A stretch of 64,000 nt of DNA from an uncultured Flavobacteriales bacterium (GTDB lineage Bacteria > Bacteroidota > Bacteroidia > Flavobacteriales_D > Crocinitomicaceae), in the NCBI GenBank assembly GCA_913046365.1, contig CAJWRM010000003.1, positions 107,480 to 171,479 on the forward strand, read 5' to 3'. Below the pieces are notes generated by a model. That model was not told where the DNA came from. It saw only the letters and a program-made list of their open reading frames with translations, and made no database searches. The position numbers were made by a program, and so were the translations under genes. Positions within the stretch are counted from its first letter, which is position 1. Each line of letters begins with the position of its first letter. Shown here piece by piece: positions 19,499-29,185 of this stretch.

Positions 19499-21811
19499 TT
19501 ACTTGGAAGATTTCCTTTTTCCACGGGTTTTTTTAGGCTGATTTTCAATGATTTCCATACAATCCTTTAACTCTAAATCCTCTGCAACTGTCCCTTTCGG
19601 AATTTTGTAGTTGGATTTCCCCTTCTTTATATAAGGACCGTATTTACCGTTTAAAACGAATAGATCAGGTTCTTCTTCGAAAGATTTAATTTTATTGGCT
19701 TCACTTTGCTTAAGCTTTTCTAGATATATTTCTAATGCTTTTTCAAAATCAATTTCCATCGGATCGATTTCTTTAGGAATCGAAGCAAATGTTCGCTCAA
19801 CTTGGACATACGGTCCAAATCTTCCGATATTCACTTTTAGGTCTTTTCCTTCATGCTGTCCTAATATTCTTGGGAGTTTAAATAACTCTAAAGCTTCCTC
19901 AAGTGTGATTGATGAAATAGACTGCGAGCTAAGCAATGATGCGAATTCTGCTTTTTCACCGTCCTCTTTTTCATCGCCTATTTGGACCATAGGGCCAAAC
20001 TTGCCTATGCGCGTAATGATTTTTCTTCCGCTCTCAGGATGATTTCCTAGAAGTCTTTCTCCTGTTGCGCGTTCTGAATTCTCAATAGTATTTTCAACTC
20101 CCGAATGGAACGGGTTGTAAAATGAGTCAAGCATCTTTTTCCATTCAAGCCCTCCTTTGGCAATTTCATCAAATTGATTTTCAATAATTGCAGTGAATTG
20201 ATAATCCATGATGTCTTCGAAGTTTTTCTGAAGAAATTCAGTAACAACAACACCAATATCTGTTGGAGATAATTTGTTTTTTTCTCTTCCCGTAATTTCA
20301 CTTTTTGTCGTGGATTCTATTTCCTCGTCTTTAAGCAGCATAGAAATGTAATGGCGCTCTTTTCCATCTTTAATTTTTTTCTCAACATACCCCCTTTTCT
20401 GAACAGTTGAAATAGTGGGGGCATAGGTCGACGGTCTTCCAATCCCTAATTCTTCTAATTTTTTGACCAATGATGCTTCGACGTATCTTGCTGGAGGTCT
20501 ACTAAATCGTTCATTTGAATTGATTTCAATCCTTTCAGCAGTTTCGCCTATCTCAACCTTAGGTAATAATCCTTGGGTATCTTCCTCTTCGGTATCGGAC
20601 AATTTACTTTCAATGTAAACGGATAGAAAACCATCAAAAACAATAACCTCTCCTTTGCAAGTAAATGCTTTTTCTAGGCCATTGGCACCAATTTTGACTG
20701 TTGTTCTTTCAAGTTTTGCGTCACTCATTTGGCTTGAGATCGCTCTCTTCCAAATCAGCTCATACAGCTTGCTTTCATCGCTTTCCATTTGTACCGACGC
20801 TATTCCGAAATCTGTTGGTCTTATTGCTTCGTGGGCTTCTTGCGCTCCACTTGATTTGGTACGGTATTGTTGTGGATTCGAATACGTATCGCCGTATTTA
20901 GTTATAATTGCATCTTTTGCTCCATCTCGAGCAGTTTCAGATAGATTCACAGAATCTGTTCTCATGTAAGTAATGTGACCACCTTCATAAAGTCTTTGAG
21001 CAACAGACATGGTTCTCGAAACAGAAAATCCTAGCTTTAAGCTTGCTTCTTGCTGCAGCGTTGACGTAGTAAAAGGTGCAGACGGTTTTTTAGTAGCCGG
21101 CTTCTTTTGAAGATCTTGAACCTTGAAATCTGCATTTACACATGATTTTAGGAAAGACTCTGTTTCTTCTTTATTGTCAAAAGAACCACTTATATCTCCT
21201 TTGATTTTACCATTTTGCACTTTGAACACTCCACTAGTCTTAAAGAAAGAGCTTGATTCGTGTGCTTGAATTTCTTTTTCTCTTTCAACAATAAGCTTGA
21301 CAGCAACAGATTGAACTCTTCCCGCTGAGAGACTTGGCCTAACTTTTCTCCATAAAACAGGTGAAAGTTCAAAACCAACGATTCTGTCTAAAATTCTTCT
21401 TGCTTGTTGCGCATCAACTAGCTTTTGATTGACAGTTCTATAGTTTGTAATTGCCTTTAAAATTGCCTTTTTCGTGATTTCATTGAAGGTAATCCTTCTT
21501 GTTTCATCATCCTTCAGTTTTAGCGTTTCTTTGAGGTGCCACGAAATAGCCTCTCCCTCTCGGTCTTCATCAGTGGCTAACCAAACAATCTCTGCTGCCT
21601 TAGCCAGTTTCTTTAGTTCAGCAACAATTTGTTTTTTATCAGGTGAAACCTCATAGTTAGGCTTAAAACCGTTTTCAATATCAATTGCATTCTTCTTGGC
21701 CAAGTCACGAACGTGACCAAAACTAGAGCGAACAATAAAATCTTTTCCTAGATATCCTTCTATGGTTTTGGCCTTAGCAGGGGACTCAACAATCACTAAA
21801 TTTTTTGACAT
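19499..21811 (-). CDS. topA: DNA topoisomerase I
   Basis: 770 residues. TOPRIM domain at the N-terminus (VIVESPAKAKTIEGYLG; DEDREGEAI at 81-89), type IA core, and the catalytic Tyr in HITYMRTDS (Tyr282). The C-terminus has no CxxC zinc-finger pairs; instead it has three repeats with the core G(K/R)(F/Y)GP (RIGKFGPMVQ, NIGRFGPYVQ, LNGKYGPYIK) and ends in a Lys/Arg tail. It relaxes negative supercoils. It is the first gene of the topA-ssb-gldE-gldD-folK unit and is divergent from miaB. Confidence 0.96.
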   Translation of the reverse strand: MSKNLVIVESPAKAKTIEGYLGKDFIVRSSFGHVRDLAKKNAIDIENGFKPNYEVSPDKKQIVAELKKLAKAAEIVWLATDEDREGEAISWHLKETLKLKDDETRRITFNEITKKAILKAITNYRTVNQKLVDAQQARRILDRIVGFELSPVLWRKVRPSLSAGRVQSVAVKLIVEREKEIQAHESSSFFKTSGVFKVQNGKIKGDISGSFDNKEETESFLKSCVNADFKVQDLQKKPATKKPSAPFTTSTLQQEASLKLGFSVSRTMSVAQRLYEGGHITYMRTDSVNLSETARDGAKDAIITKYGDTYSNPQQYRTKSSGAQEAHEAIRPTDFGIASVQMESDESKLYELIWKRAISSQMSDAKLERTTVKIGANGLEKAFTCKGEVIVFDGFLSVYIESKLSDTEEEDTQGLLPKVEIGETAERIEINSNERFSRPPARYVEASLVKKLEELGIGRPSTYAPTISTVQKRGYVEKKIKDGKERHYISMLLKDEEIESTTKSEITGREKNKLSPTDIGVVVTEFLQKNFEDIMDYQFTAIIENQFDEIAKGGLEWKKMLDSFYNPFHSGVENTIENSERATGERLLGNHPESGRKIITRIGKFGPMVQIGDEKEDGEKAEFASLLSSQSISSITLEEALELFKLPRILGQHEGKDLKVNIGRFGPYVQVERTFASIPKEIDPMEIDFEKALEIYLEKLKQSEANKIKSFEEEPDLFVLNGKYGPYIKKGKSNYKIPKGTVAEDLELKDCMEIIENQPKKTRGKRKSSK

Positions 21812-21830
21812 AACTATTTCGAATTGTGTG

Positions 21831-21863
21831 CAAATGTAACTTATCTAAACGTTAACTATCAAA
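21831..21863 (-). promoter_or_regulatory. Predicted promoter of topA
   Basis: TACATTTG on the minus strand (21838-21831) with TTTG (21863-21860) 21 nt upstream. It lies about 20 nt ahead of the topA start in the divergent topA/miaB region. Confidence 0.55.
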
Positions 21864-21940
21864 ACTTTGTTCTGAAAAAATGTTACTTAAGCTATTTAAC
21901 CATAGGTTAAGTGAAGCATAAAAAAGTATAAAATTATCTA

Positions 21941-21977
21941 TGACATTTTGTCACCCATATGGTTTTACCTAAATTTG
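21941..21977 (+). promoter_or_regulatory. Predicted promoter of miaB with inverted repeat over the -33 element
   Basis: TTTG (21947-21950), 19 nt, TAAATTTG (21970-21977): an exact match to the Bacteroidetes consensus. A small inverted repeat TGACA-TTT-TGTCA (21941-21953) covers the -33 element and shares its half-site with the repeat upstream of groES at 26317. miaB starts 18 nt downstream of the -7. Confidence 0.65.
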
Positions 21978-21995
21978 TAGTCCAAAAAACAATTA

Positions 21996-23429
21996 ATGTC
22001 AACAGAAGAAAAAGAAATTCTTGAGGGCCGTCAAGGAGAGGTATTAGAGAGCGTTCAAAATGCTGATGCTACTACATCCAAAAAACTTTACATTGAAAGT
22101 TACGGTTGTCAGATGAATTTTTCAGATAGTGAAGTTGTGGCCTCAATTATGAGTGAAAATGGTTTTTCTACAACTCGAGATGTTGATGAGGCAGATGTAG
22201 TATTGATCAATACATGTTCGATTCGCGATAATGCAGAAAAACGTGTTCGGAATCGTTTAACAGAATTTAAAAAGAAGAAAGCGGATAATCCAGAAATGGT
22301 TGTAGGCATATTAGGATGCATGGCAGAGCGTCTAAAGAAATCTTTGCTTGAACAAGAGAAGCTTGTAGATTTAGTTGCTGGACCTGATGCATACAGAGAC
22401 CTGCCGAATTTGATAGATGAAGTTGGAACGGGTCAAAAGGCAGTCAATGTGTTGCTTTCTAGGGATGAGACCTATGCAGATATATCTCCTGTAAGATTGG
22501 ATAAAGGTGGTATTTCAGCATTTGTAACAATCATGAGGGGATGTGATAACATGTGTTCCTTTTGTGTTGTGCCCTTTACTCGTGGTAGAGAAAGGTCAAG
22601 AGATCCAGAAACTATAGTTCAGGAGTGTCAAGATTTGTTTTCTAAAGGGTACCGAGAGGTTACCCTTCTCGGACAAAACGTCGATTCATTTCGGTGGAAT
22701 ATTACCAATAAGGGAGAAATAAAAAATAAGGAATTACCCACCGTCAATTTCGCACAGCTGCTTATTATGGTGGCTAAAGTTTCTCCAGATTTGCGTGTGC
22801 GGTTTTCCACATCTCATCCTAAGGATATGACAGATGAAGTGCTTCACGCAATGGCTTCATTTGAAAATATTTGTAATTACATACATTTGCCTGTTCAAGC
22901 TGGTCACTCGGCAGTACTTAAAAGAATGAACAGAGGATATACGCGCGAGTGGTACCTTGAAAGAATAGAGGCCATCCATAAAATTATTCCTGATTGTGCG
23001 GTTTCCACCGATATTATTTCAGGGTTTTGTGCCGAGACGGATGAGGAGCACGAGGATACCTTATCGCTAATGGATATTGTTGCATTTGATTTTGCTTACA
23101 TGTTCAAATATTCTGAAAGGCCAAAGACTTTAGCCGAAAGAAAGTTTGAGGACGATGTTCCTGAGGCTGTTAAATCGAAAAGATTGACTGAAATCATCGA
23201 AAAGCAGCTCAGTTATTCATTAGCTTCTAACAAAGAAAGAATTGGTAAAACGGAAAAGGTCTTAATTGAAGGCATTTCGAAAAGGTCAGAGGAACATATG
23301 TCAGGAAGAACAGGTCGGAATTCTATGGTCGTATTTCCTAAAGGAAATTTTAAGAAAGGAGATTATATTAACGTTAAGATATTAGACTGTACCTCTGCAA
23401 CATTGCTTGGTGAGGCAGTAGAACATTAA
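21996..23429 (+). CDS. miaB: tRNA-2-methylthio-N6-dimethylallyladenosine synthase MiaB
   Basis: 477 residues. The N-terminal MTTase domain starts [17 protein letters not shown], with further cysteines in INTCSIRD and LGCMAER; the radical SAM domain has CDNMCSFC; a C-terminal TRAM domain is present (EVLCEG-like block as [19 protein letters not shown]). It adds the methylthio group to A37 of certain tRNAs. It is followed 2 nt later by the sigma-54 activator, starting a run of envelope genes. Confidence 0.95.
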   Translation: MSTEEKEILEGRQGEVLESVQNADATTSKKLYIESYGCQMNFSDSEVVASIMSENGFSTTRDVDEADVVLINTCSIRDNAEKRVRNRLTEFKKKKADNPEMVVGILGCMAERLKKSLLEQEKLVDLVAGPDAYRDLPNLIDEVGTGQKAVNVLLSRDETYADISPVRLDKGGISAFVTIMRGCDNMCSFCVVPFTRGRERSRDPETIVQECQDLFSKGYREVTLLGQNVDSFRWNITNKGEIKNKELPTVNFAQLLIMVAKVSPDLRVRFSTSHPKDMTDEVLHAMASFENICNYIHLPVQAGHSAVLKRMNRGYTREWYLERIEAIHKIIPDCAVSTDIISGFCAETDEEHEDTLSLMDIVAFDFAYMFKYSERPKTLAERKFEDDVPEAVKSKRLTEIIEKQLSYSLASNKERIGKTEKVLIEGISKRSEEHMSGRTGRNSMVVFPKGNFKKGDYINVKILDCTSATLLGEAVEH

Positions 23430-23431
23430 GT

Positions 23432-24664
23432 ATGAATGTACAACAAATAAAGCAGCGCTTTGGCATCATTGGAAATGCCCCCTTGCTCAATCGTGCATTA
23501 GAGGTTTGTGCCCAAGTTGCACCAACCGATATTTCTGTGCTCGTAACTGGGGAGAGTGGAACAGGTAAAGAAATCATTCCACAAGTCATTCACCAGCTAA
23601 GTGCCAGAAAGCATGGTGAGTATATCGCAGTGAATTGCGGTGCTATTCCAGAAGGGACAATAGATTCTGAGCTTTTTGGTCATGAAAAAGGGTCTTTTAC
23701 CGGAGCTTCGGGAAGTAGATTGGGTTACTTTGAGGTGGCGAATGGCGGTACAATTTTCTTAGATGAGGTTGCCGAATTACCGATGCAAACACAGGTGAGA
23801 CTCCTGCGTGTTCTTGAAACGGGTGAGTTCATGCGCGTAGGTGCCTCAAAGGTAATCAAGACGGATGTGAGGGTTGTTGCGGCAACCAATGAAAACATGA
23901 TGGATGCTATAACTTCCGGTAAATTTAGAGAAGATCTTTACTATCGTTTGAGTACGGTTCCAATTCAGTTACCTGCATTGAGAGACCGAAAAGACGATAT
24001 TCATCTTTTATTTAGAAAATTTGCCCATGATTTTGCCGAAAAATATCGAATGCCTGCTATAAAATTATTAGATGAAAGCGTTGTGCTATTAGAATCTAAT
24101 GACTGGCCTGGCAATATTCGTCAATTAAAAAACTTAGTAGAGCAACTCTCTGTTATCGAAACCACGAGAGAAATTGATCCTTTAGTTTTAGGCAACTATT
24201 TAAGCGAGAAGCGAAAGAGTACAGGTTTGGTAGTGCGCAAAAATTCAGCTCAAAATGATTTTTCAGAAAGAGAACTGATGTACAAGTTCTTGTTTGATAT
24301 GAAAAAAGACTTGAGTGAGCTCAAAAAATTGGTTGTCGATATTTTATCTAAAGACGGAAATGCTAATCTTTCTGATTCGCAAAGCGATTATGTGAATCAA
24401 ATTTACAGTGAGGTTGCAAATGAAATTGTTCCACCGAACCGTACGTTACCAGAGGCTAATCGAACCATTGATGTAAGCAGGTCGGACTTTGAGGAGCATC
24501 AGGAGGTGGAAGAATCATTGTCTCTCGAAGACCGTGAGAAAGAACTGATTAAGAAAGCACTTGATAAGCACAGAGGGAAACGAAAATACGCAGCCCAAGA
24601 GCTAGGTATTTCAGAGCGCACGCTTTATCGAAAAATAAAGGAGTATAATCTCGTTAATAAATGA
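23432..24664 (+). CDS. Sigma-54-dependent transcriptional activator without a sensor domain
   Basis: 410 residues. The AAA+ domain starts almost at the N-terminus: Walker A GESGTGKE (40-47), the sigma-54 contact loop as GSFTGA (87-92), Walker B GGTIFLDEVAELP, and WPGNIRQLKNL. The C-terminus has a Fis-type helix-turn-helix (about 385-407, RKYAAQELGISERTLYRKIKEY). No receiver, PAS or GAF domain precedes AAA+, so control must come from level, partner or the about 130-residue linker after the AAA+ domain. Its stop overlaps the next start by 4 nt (ATGA). Targets are not evident. Confidence 0.9.
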   Translation: MNVQQIKQRFGIIGNAPLLNRALEVCAQVAPTDISVLVTGESGTGKEIIPQVIHQLSARKHGEYIAVNCGAIPEGTIDSELFGHEKGSFTGASGSRLGYFEVANGGTIFLDEVAELPMQTQVRLLRVLETGEFMRVGASKVIKTDVRVVAATNENMMDAITSGKFREDLYYRLSTVPIQLPALRDRKDDIHLLFRKFAHDFAEKYRMPAIKLLDESVVLLESNDWPGNIRQLKNLVEQLSVIETTREIDPLVLGNYLSEKRKSTGLVVRKNSAQNDFSERELMYKFLFDMKKDLSELKKLVVDILSKDGNANLSDSQSDYVNQIYSEVANEIVPPNRTLPEANRTIDVSRSDFEEHQEVEESLSLEDREKELIKKALDKHRGKRKYAAQELGISERTLYRKIKEYNLVNK

Positions 24665-25173
24665 GTAAAATAGTCATAGTTCTTATTTTTATTTTGCCAG
24701 CTTTGTTTGGTTGTTGGCCGTCAAGTGTTAGTTTTAAGGATGCAGGATCAATGCCTGAGGAGTGGAAGTCTTTTTCGGTAGAGATGATAGAGAATTCAGC
24801 GCCCAATTGTCCCTTAAGTTATGGCCCACAAATTACGGAACGTCTTAAAGATGCTCTACAAAACAATACACGATTGGTTTTAAATACCGATAATGGTGGT
24901 GAGATAGAGATTTCCGGAAATATTTCAGGGTATAATGTTGCACCAATAGCTATTCAGCAAGATGACAATGCTTCACAAAACAGGTTGACAATTCGAATTA
25001 ATTTTCAAATCAATATTAATGCACCTGAAAGTGAAACCATGCCTTTATCGGTTTCAAGATTTGCCGATTTTGAATCTAATGTTAACTTAGCATCAGTTGA
25101 AAATCAACTTATTGAAGAAATAAACGACCAGATCGCTCAGGATGTGATCAATAAACTATTGTCGAATTGGTAG
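24661..25173 (+). CDS. lptE: LptE-like lipopolysaccharide assembly lipoprotein
   Basis: 170 residues with a lipoprotein signal ending FGC (Cys18). The mature part contains VSFKDAGSMPEEWKSFSVEMIEN and TERLKDALQNNTRLVL, the pattern of the LptE family in Bacteroidetes; the C-terminus has QLIEEINDQIAQDVINKLLSNW. LptE plugs the LptD barrel that inserts LPS into the outer leaflet. LptD is not in this window. It overlaps the activator gene upstream and the next gene downstream by a few bases. Confidence 0.82.
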   Translation: MSKIVIVLIFILPALFGCWPSSVSFKDAGSMPEEWKSFSVEMIENSAPNCPLSYGPQITERLKDALQNNTRLVLNTDNGGEIEISGNISGYNVAPIAIQQDDNASQNRLTIRINFQININAPESETMPLSVSRFADFESNVNLASVENQLIEEINDQIAQDVINKLLSNW

Positions 25174-25994
25174 AATTAGATAAGGCAAATATTGAGTTAA
25201 AGCTTTTTTCCTCAGAATTATCGTTGGAGGATTCAAAGGTATTTAAGGAGCTTATGGTTTTATATCCATGGTGCTCTAGCTTCACTGTTGCTTATTTAAA
25301 ATCCCTCAAGACAAAAAATGACTTAAGGTTTTCTTCAGAGCTTGAAAAGTATGCAGTTGAACTTAATTCTAGATCAGTAATTTATGATCTAACGAAGAAC
25401 TTTAACGAAAAGATGCCAAAAGATTCTTCAGTTGAGAATCAAACTTCAGAAAAACCTAAAAATGCCTTATCCGAAGAAGATGAAATAGATTTGACTCAGG
25501 ATTCAAAACTCAAGGAGACAAAGATAAATTCGCTTGATAAGCTTATTGAGTCAGAAGCACTCGCAGCTCGTGTGCTTAAGGATTTGAAAGACGAATTACC
25601 AGGTGAAGTCAATAAAGAGGACCCAGCATATTCGGAACCTGAAAATATTGAGATTGAAAAACCTCAAGTTATCCAGGAACAGGAAAATATTGATGTGCCT
25701 AGAAGTTTTAATGATTGGCTTACTGCCGGTACAGGGCAAAGTGATACTGACCAGAAGAGAGAGTACTTGACCTTCGAAAAACCAAAGGTGCCATTTTTCT
25801 CTCCTGTTAAAAAAGCAAAAGAAAGTTTGGAGCTTGAAAATATTCCTGTAAGTGAAACTTTGGCCAAGGTATTCGAGAGTCAAGGAAATTATGCAATGGC
25901 CAAAACAACATATGAGCAATTAATTTTGATTTTTCCCGAAAAAAAGAGTTTCTTTGCAGACCAAATTCAGAAACTAATTAATAAAAATAAATAA
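25167..25994 (+). CDS. Uncharacterised protein with TPR-like C-terminus
   Basis: 275 residues, TTG start overlapping the end of the lptE-like gene by 7 nt. No signal peptide or membrane segment. The first 90 residues are helical with WCSSFTVAYLKSLK; the middle is an acidic, Glu/Lys/Pro-rich linker that looks unstructured; the last 45 residues (VSETLAKVFESQGNYAMAKTTYEQLILIFPEKKSFF) match one TPR-like helix pair. A scaffold-like role is possible. Not recognised. It sits between lptE and secG and shares a base with secG at its end. Confidence 0.7.
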   Translation: MVELDKANIELKLFSSELSLEDSKVFKELMVLYPWCSSFTVAYLKSLKTKNDLRFSSELEKYAVELNSRSVIYDLTKNFNEKMPKDSSVENQTSEKPKNALSEEDEIDLTQDSKLKETKINSLDKLIESEALAARVLKDLKDELPGEVNKEDPAYSEPENIEIEKPQVIQEQENIDVPRSFNDWLTAGTGQSDTDQKREYLTFEKPKVPFFSPVKKAKESLELENIPVSETLAKVFESQGNYAMAKTTYEQLILIFPEKKSFFADQIQKLINKNK

Positions 25995-26287
25995 TGGACA
26001 TCATTTTATCTTCCATCGTTCTTTTGTCAAGTATCTTATTGATACTAGTGGTATACGTTCAAAACCCTAAGGGTGGAGGTTTGAGTTCTGATTTTGGCTC
26101 ACCAGGTCAACTGGGTGGGGTCAAAAAAACCAACGAGTTCATTGACAGGTTAACTTGGTCTTTGGCAGGAATAATCGTTTTGGTGAGTATAGTAATTACT
26201 GTTCGTCAACCTAAGCCACAGAAAAAGGAAGATAGTCAAAAGCAACAGACGGAACAACCAGCTCAAGCTCCGGGCACAACCAAATAA
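25994..26287 (+). CDS. secG: Preprotein translocase subunit SecG
   Basis: 97 residues with two membrane helices (about 2-22 and 55-75) and the SecG loop VQNPKGGGLSSDFGSPGQLGGVKKTNEFIDRLTW between them. The C-terminal tail is hydrophilic, rich in Lys, Gln and Pro. SecG assists SecYE in export. It is the last gene of the miaB unit before groES. Confidence 0.93.
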   Translation: MDIILSSIVLLSSILLILVVYVQNPKGGGLSSDFGSPGQLGGVKKTNEFIDRLTWSLAGIIVLVSIVITVRQPKPQKKEDSQKQQTEQPAQAPGTTK

Positions 26288-26308
26288 ATCATAATTCTTT
26301 ATTTATTG

Positions 26309-26333
26309 TGTCATGATGTCATATTTTATGACA
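26309..26333. promoter_or_regulatory. TGTCAT repeats upstream of groES
   Basis: TGTCAT occurs twice in direct orientation (26309-26314 and 26317-26322) followed by the inverted ATGACA (26328-26333). The second and third copies form a 7-bp stem with a 3-nt loop (26317-26333). A short T-run follows, so it could be a weak secG terminator, but the extra direct copy argues for a protein-binding site. No CIRCE element was seen before groES. Confidence 0.4.
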
Positions 26334-26365
26334 GTTTTCCGCTAAACCAAAATAAAAAACGAAAT

Positions 26366-26398
26366 TTTGTCTTGAAATTTTATTTGGCATAAAATTCG
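26366..26398 (+). promoter_or_regulatory. Possible groESL promoter
   Basis: TTTG (26366-26369) with TAAAATTCG (26390-26398) 20 nt downstream. The -7 element departs from TAnnTTTG, so this is a weak call. It is 30 nt ahead of the groES ATG. Confidence 0.35.
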
Positions 26399-26429
26399 CC
26401 ATGTCCTAAATCAAATTAAATCATTTAAA

Positions 26430-28359
<1,930 letters not shown>

Positions 28360-28409
28360 GTCAGTCTTTTTATTTCCAGTGATTTCAAATACTATTAGTT
28401 AATAATTTT

Positions 28410-28434
28410 AAGCCATCTTAGGATGGCTTTTTAT
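28410..28434 (+). terminator. Intrinsic terminator of groESL
   Basis: An 8-bp stem (AAGCCATC, loop TTAG, GATGGCTT) followed by a T-rich tract, 50 nt after the groEL stop. Confidence 0.85.
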
Positions 28435-28474
28435 TTTTAATTAGTTTGGCCTAAAATTTGGCTGTTAGTTTCTG

Positions 28475-29149
28475 ATGAAAAATTTTATTGTATTTACATT
28501 TCTTTGCTTCACTTTATCTTCTTGTATTGAGATTTTAGATGATGTCACCTTTAATACAGATGGTAGTGGAGAATTTAAGTACACCATTAACCTAAGTTCT
28601 AGTAAACTAAAAATCAATTCTATTTTAGCTTTGGATAGTCTAGATGGAAAAAAAGTGCCGTCTAAGCTTGAGCTTCAAGAAAAAGTCTCTGACCTTGTTG
28701 GTGTATTGAATTGTCAGGAGGGTATTCGTGAGGTCTTACTTGAGGAGAACTACGATAATTATATTTTTAAAGTTTCACTTCATTTTGATAACGTAGTATC
28801 ACTGCTCGCAGCTGTCAAAGAAATAATGGGAGAAGCAGGAAATACGGCAGAAGAAGATACAAGTAATTACGATTGGGTGTCTTGGGATGGACTCACCTTA
28901 ATTCGTCAAATCCCGGACCTTAGTTCATTTAAATTTCGTCTAGTCAAAAAAGAAGACCAAGAGCTAATGCGAAGCGGGGTGTATACCTCAATAAGTAGAT
29001 TCGACTCTCCTGTACACCAAATTGAAAATCCATCGGCTATTTTGTCTAAAAACAACAAAGCTGTGATGCTACGTAGTTCTTTGTTTGATGTATTTGGAAA
29101 CCCTTCAATTATGGATAACACAATATCTGTTAAGCCTGCTGATAACTAG
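28475..29149 (+). CDS. Uncharacterised lipoprotein
   Basis: 224 residues with a lipoprotein signal (LSSC, Cys17). The mature N-terminus reads IEILDDVTFNTDGSGEFKYTINLSSSKLKI, a beta-rich start seen in Bacteroidetes lipoproteins of unknown role; I do not recognise the family. It ends 36 nt before the next unknown gene, with which it is probably co-transcribed. Likely anchored to the outer or inner membrane facing the periplasm. Confidence 0.7.
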   Translation: MKNFIVFTFLCFTLSSCIEILDDVTFNTDGSGEFKYTINLSSSKLKINSILALDSLDGKKVPSKLELQEKVSDLVGVLNCQEGIREVLLEENYDNYIFKVSLHFDNVVSLLAAVKEIMGEAGNTAEEDTSNYDWVSWDGLTLIRQIPDLSSFKFRLVKKEDQELMRSGVYTSISRFDSPVHQIENPSAILSKNNKAVMLRSSLFDVFGNPSIMDNTISVKPADN

Positions 29150-29185
29150 AGATTTATTCTTAATTTTACCCCTTAACTTCTTCGT

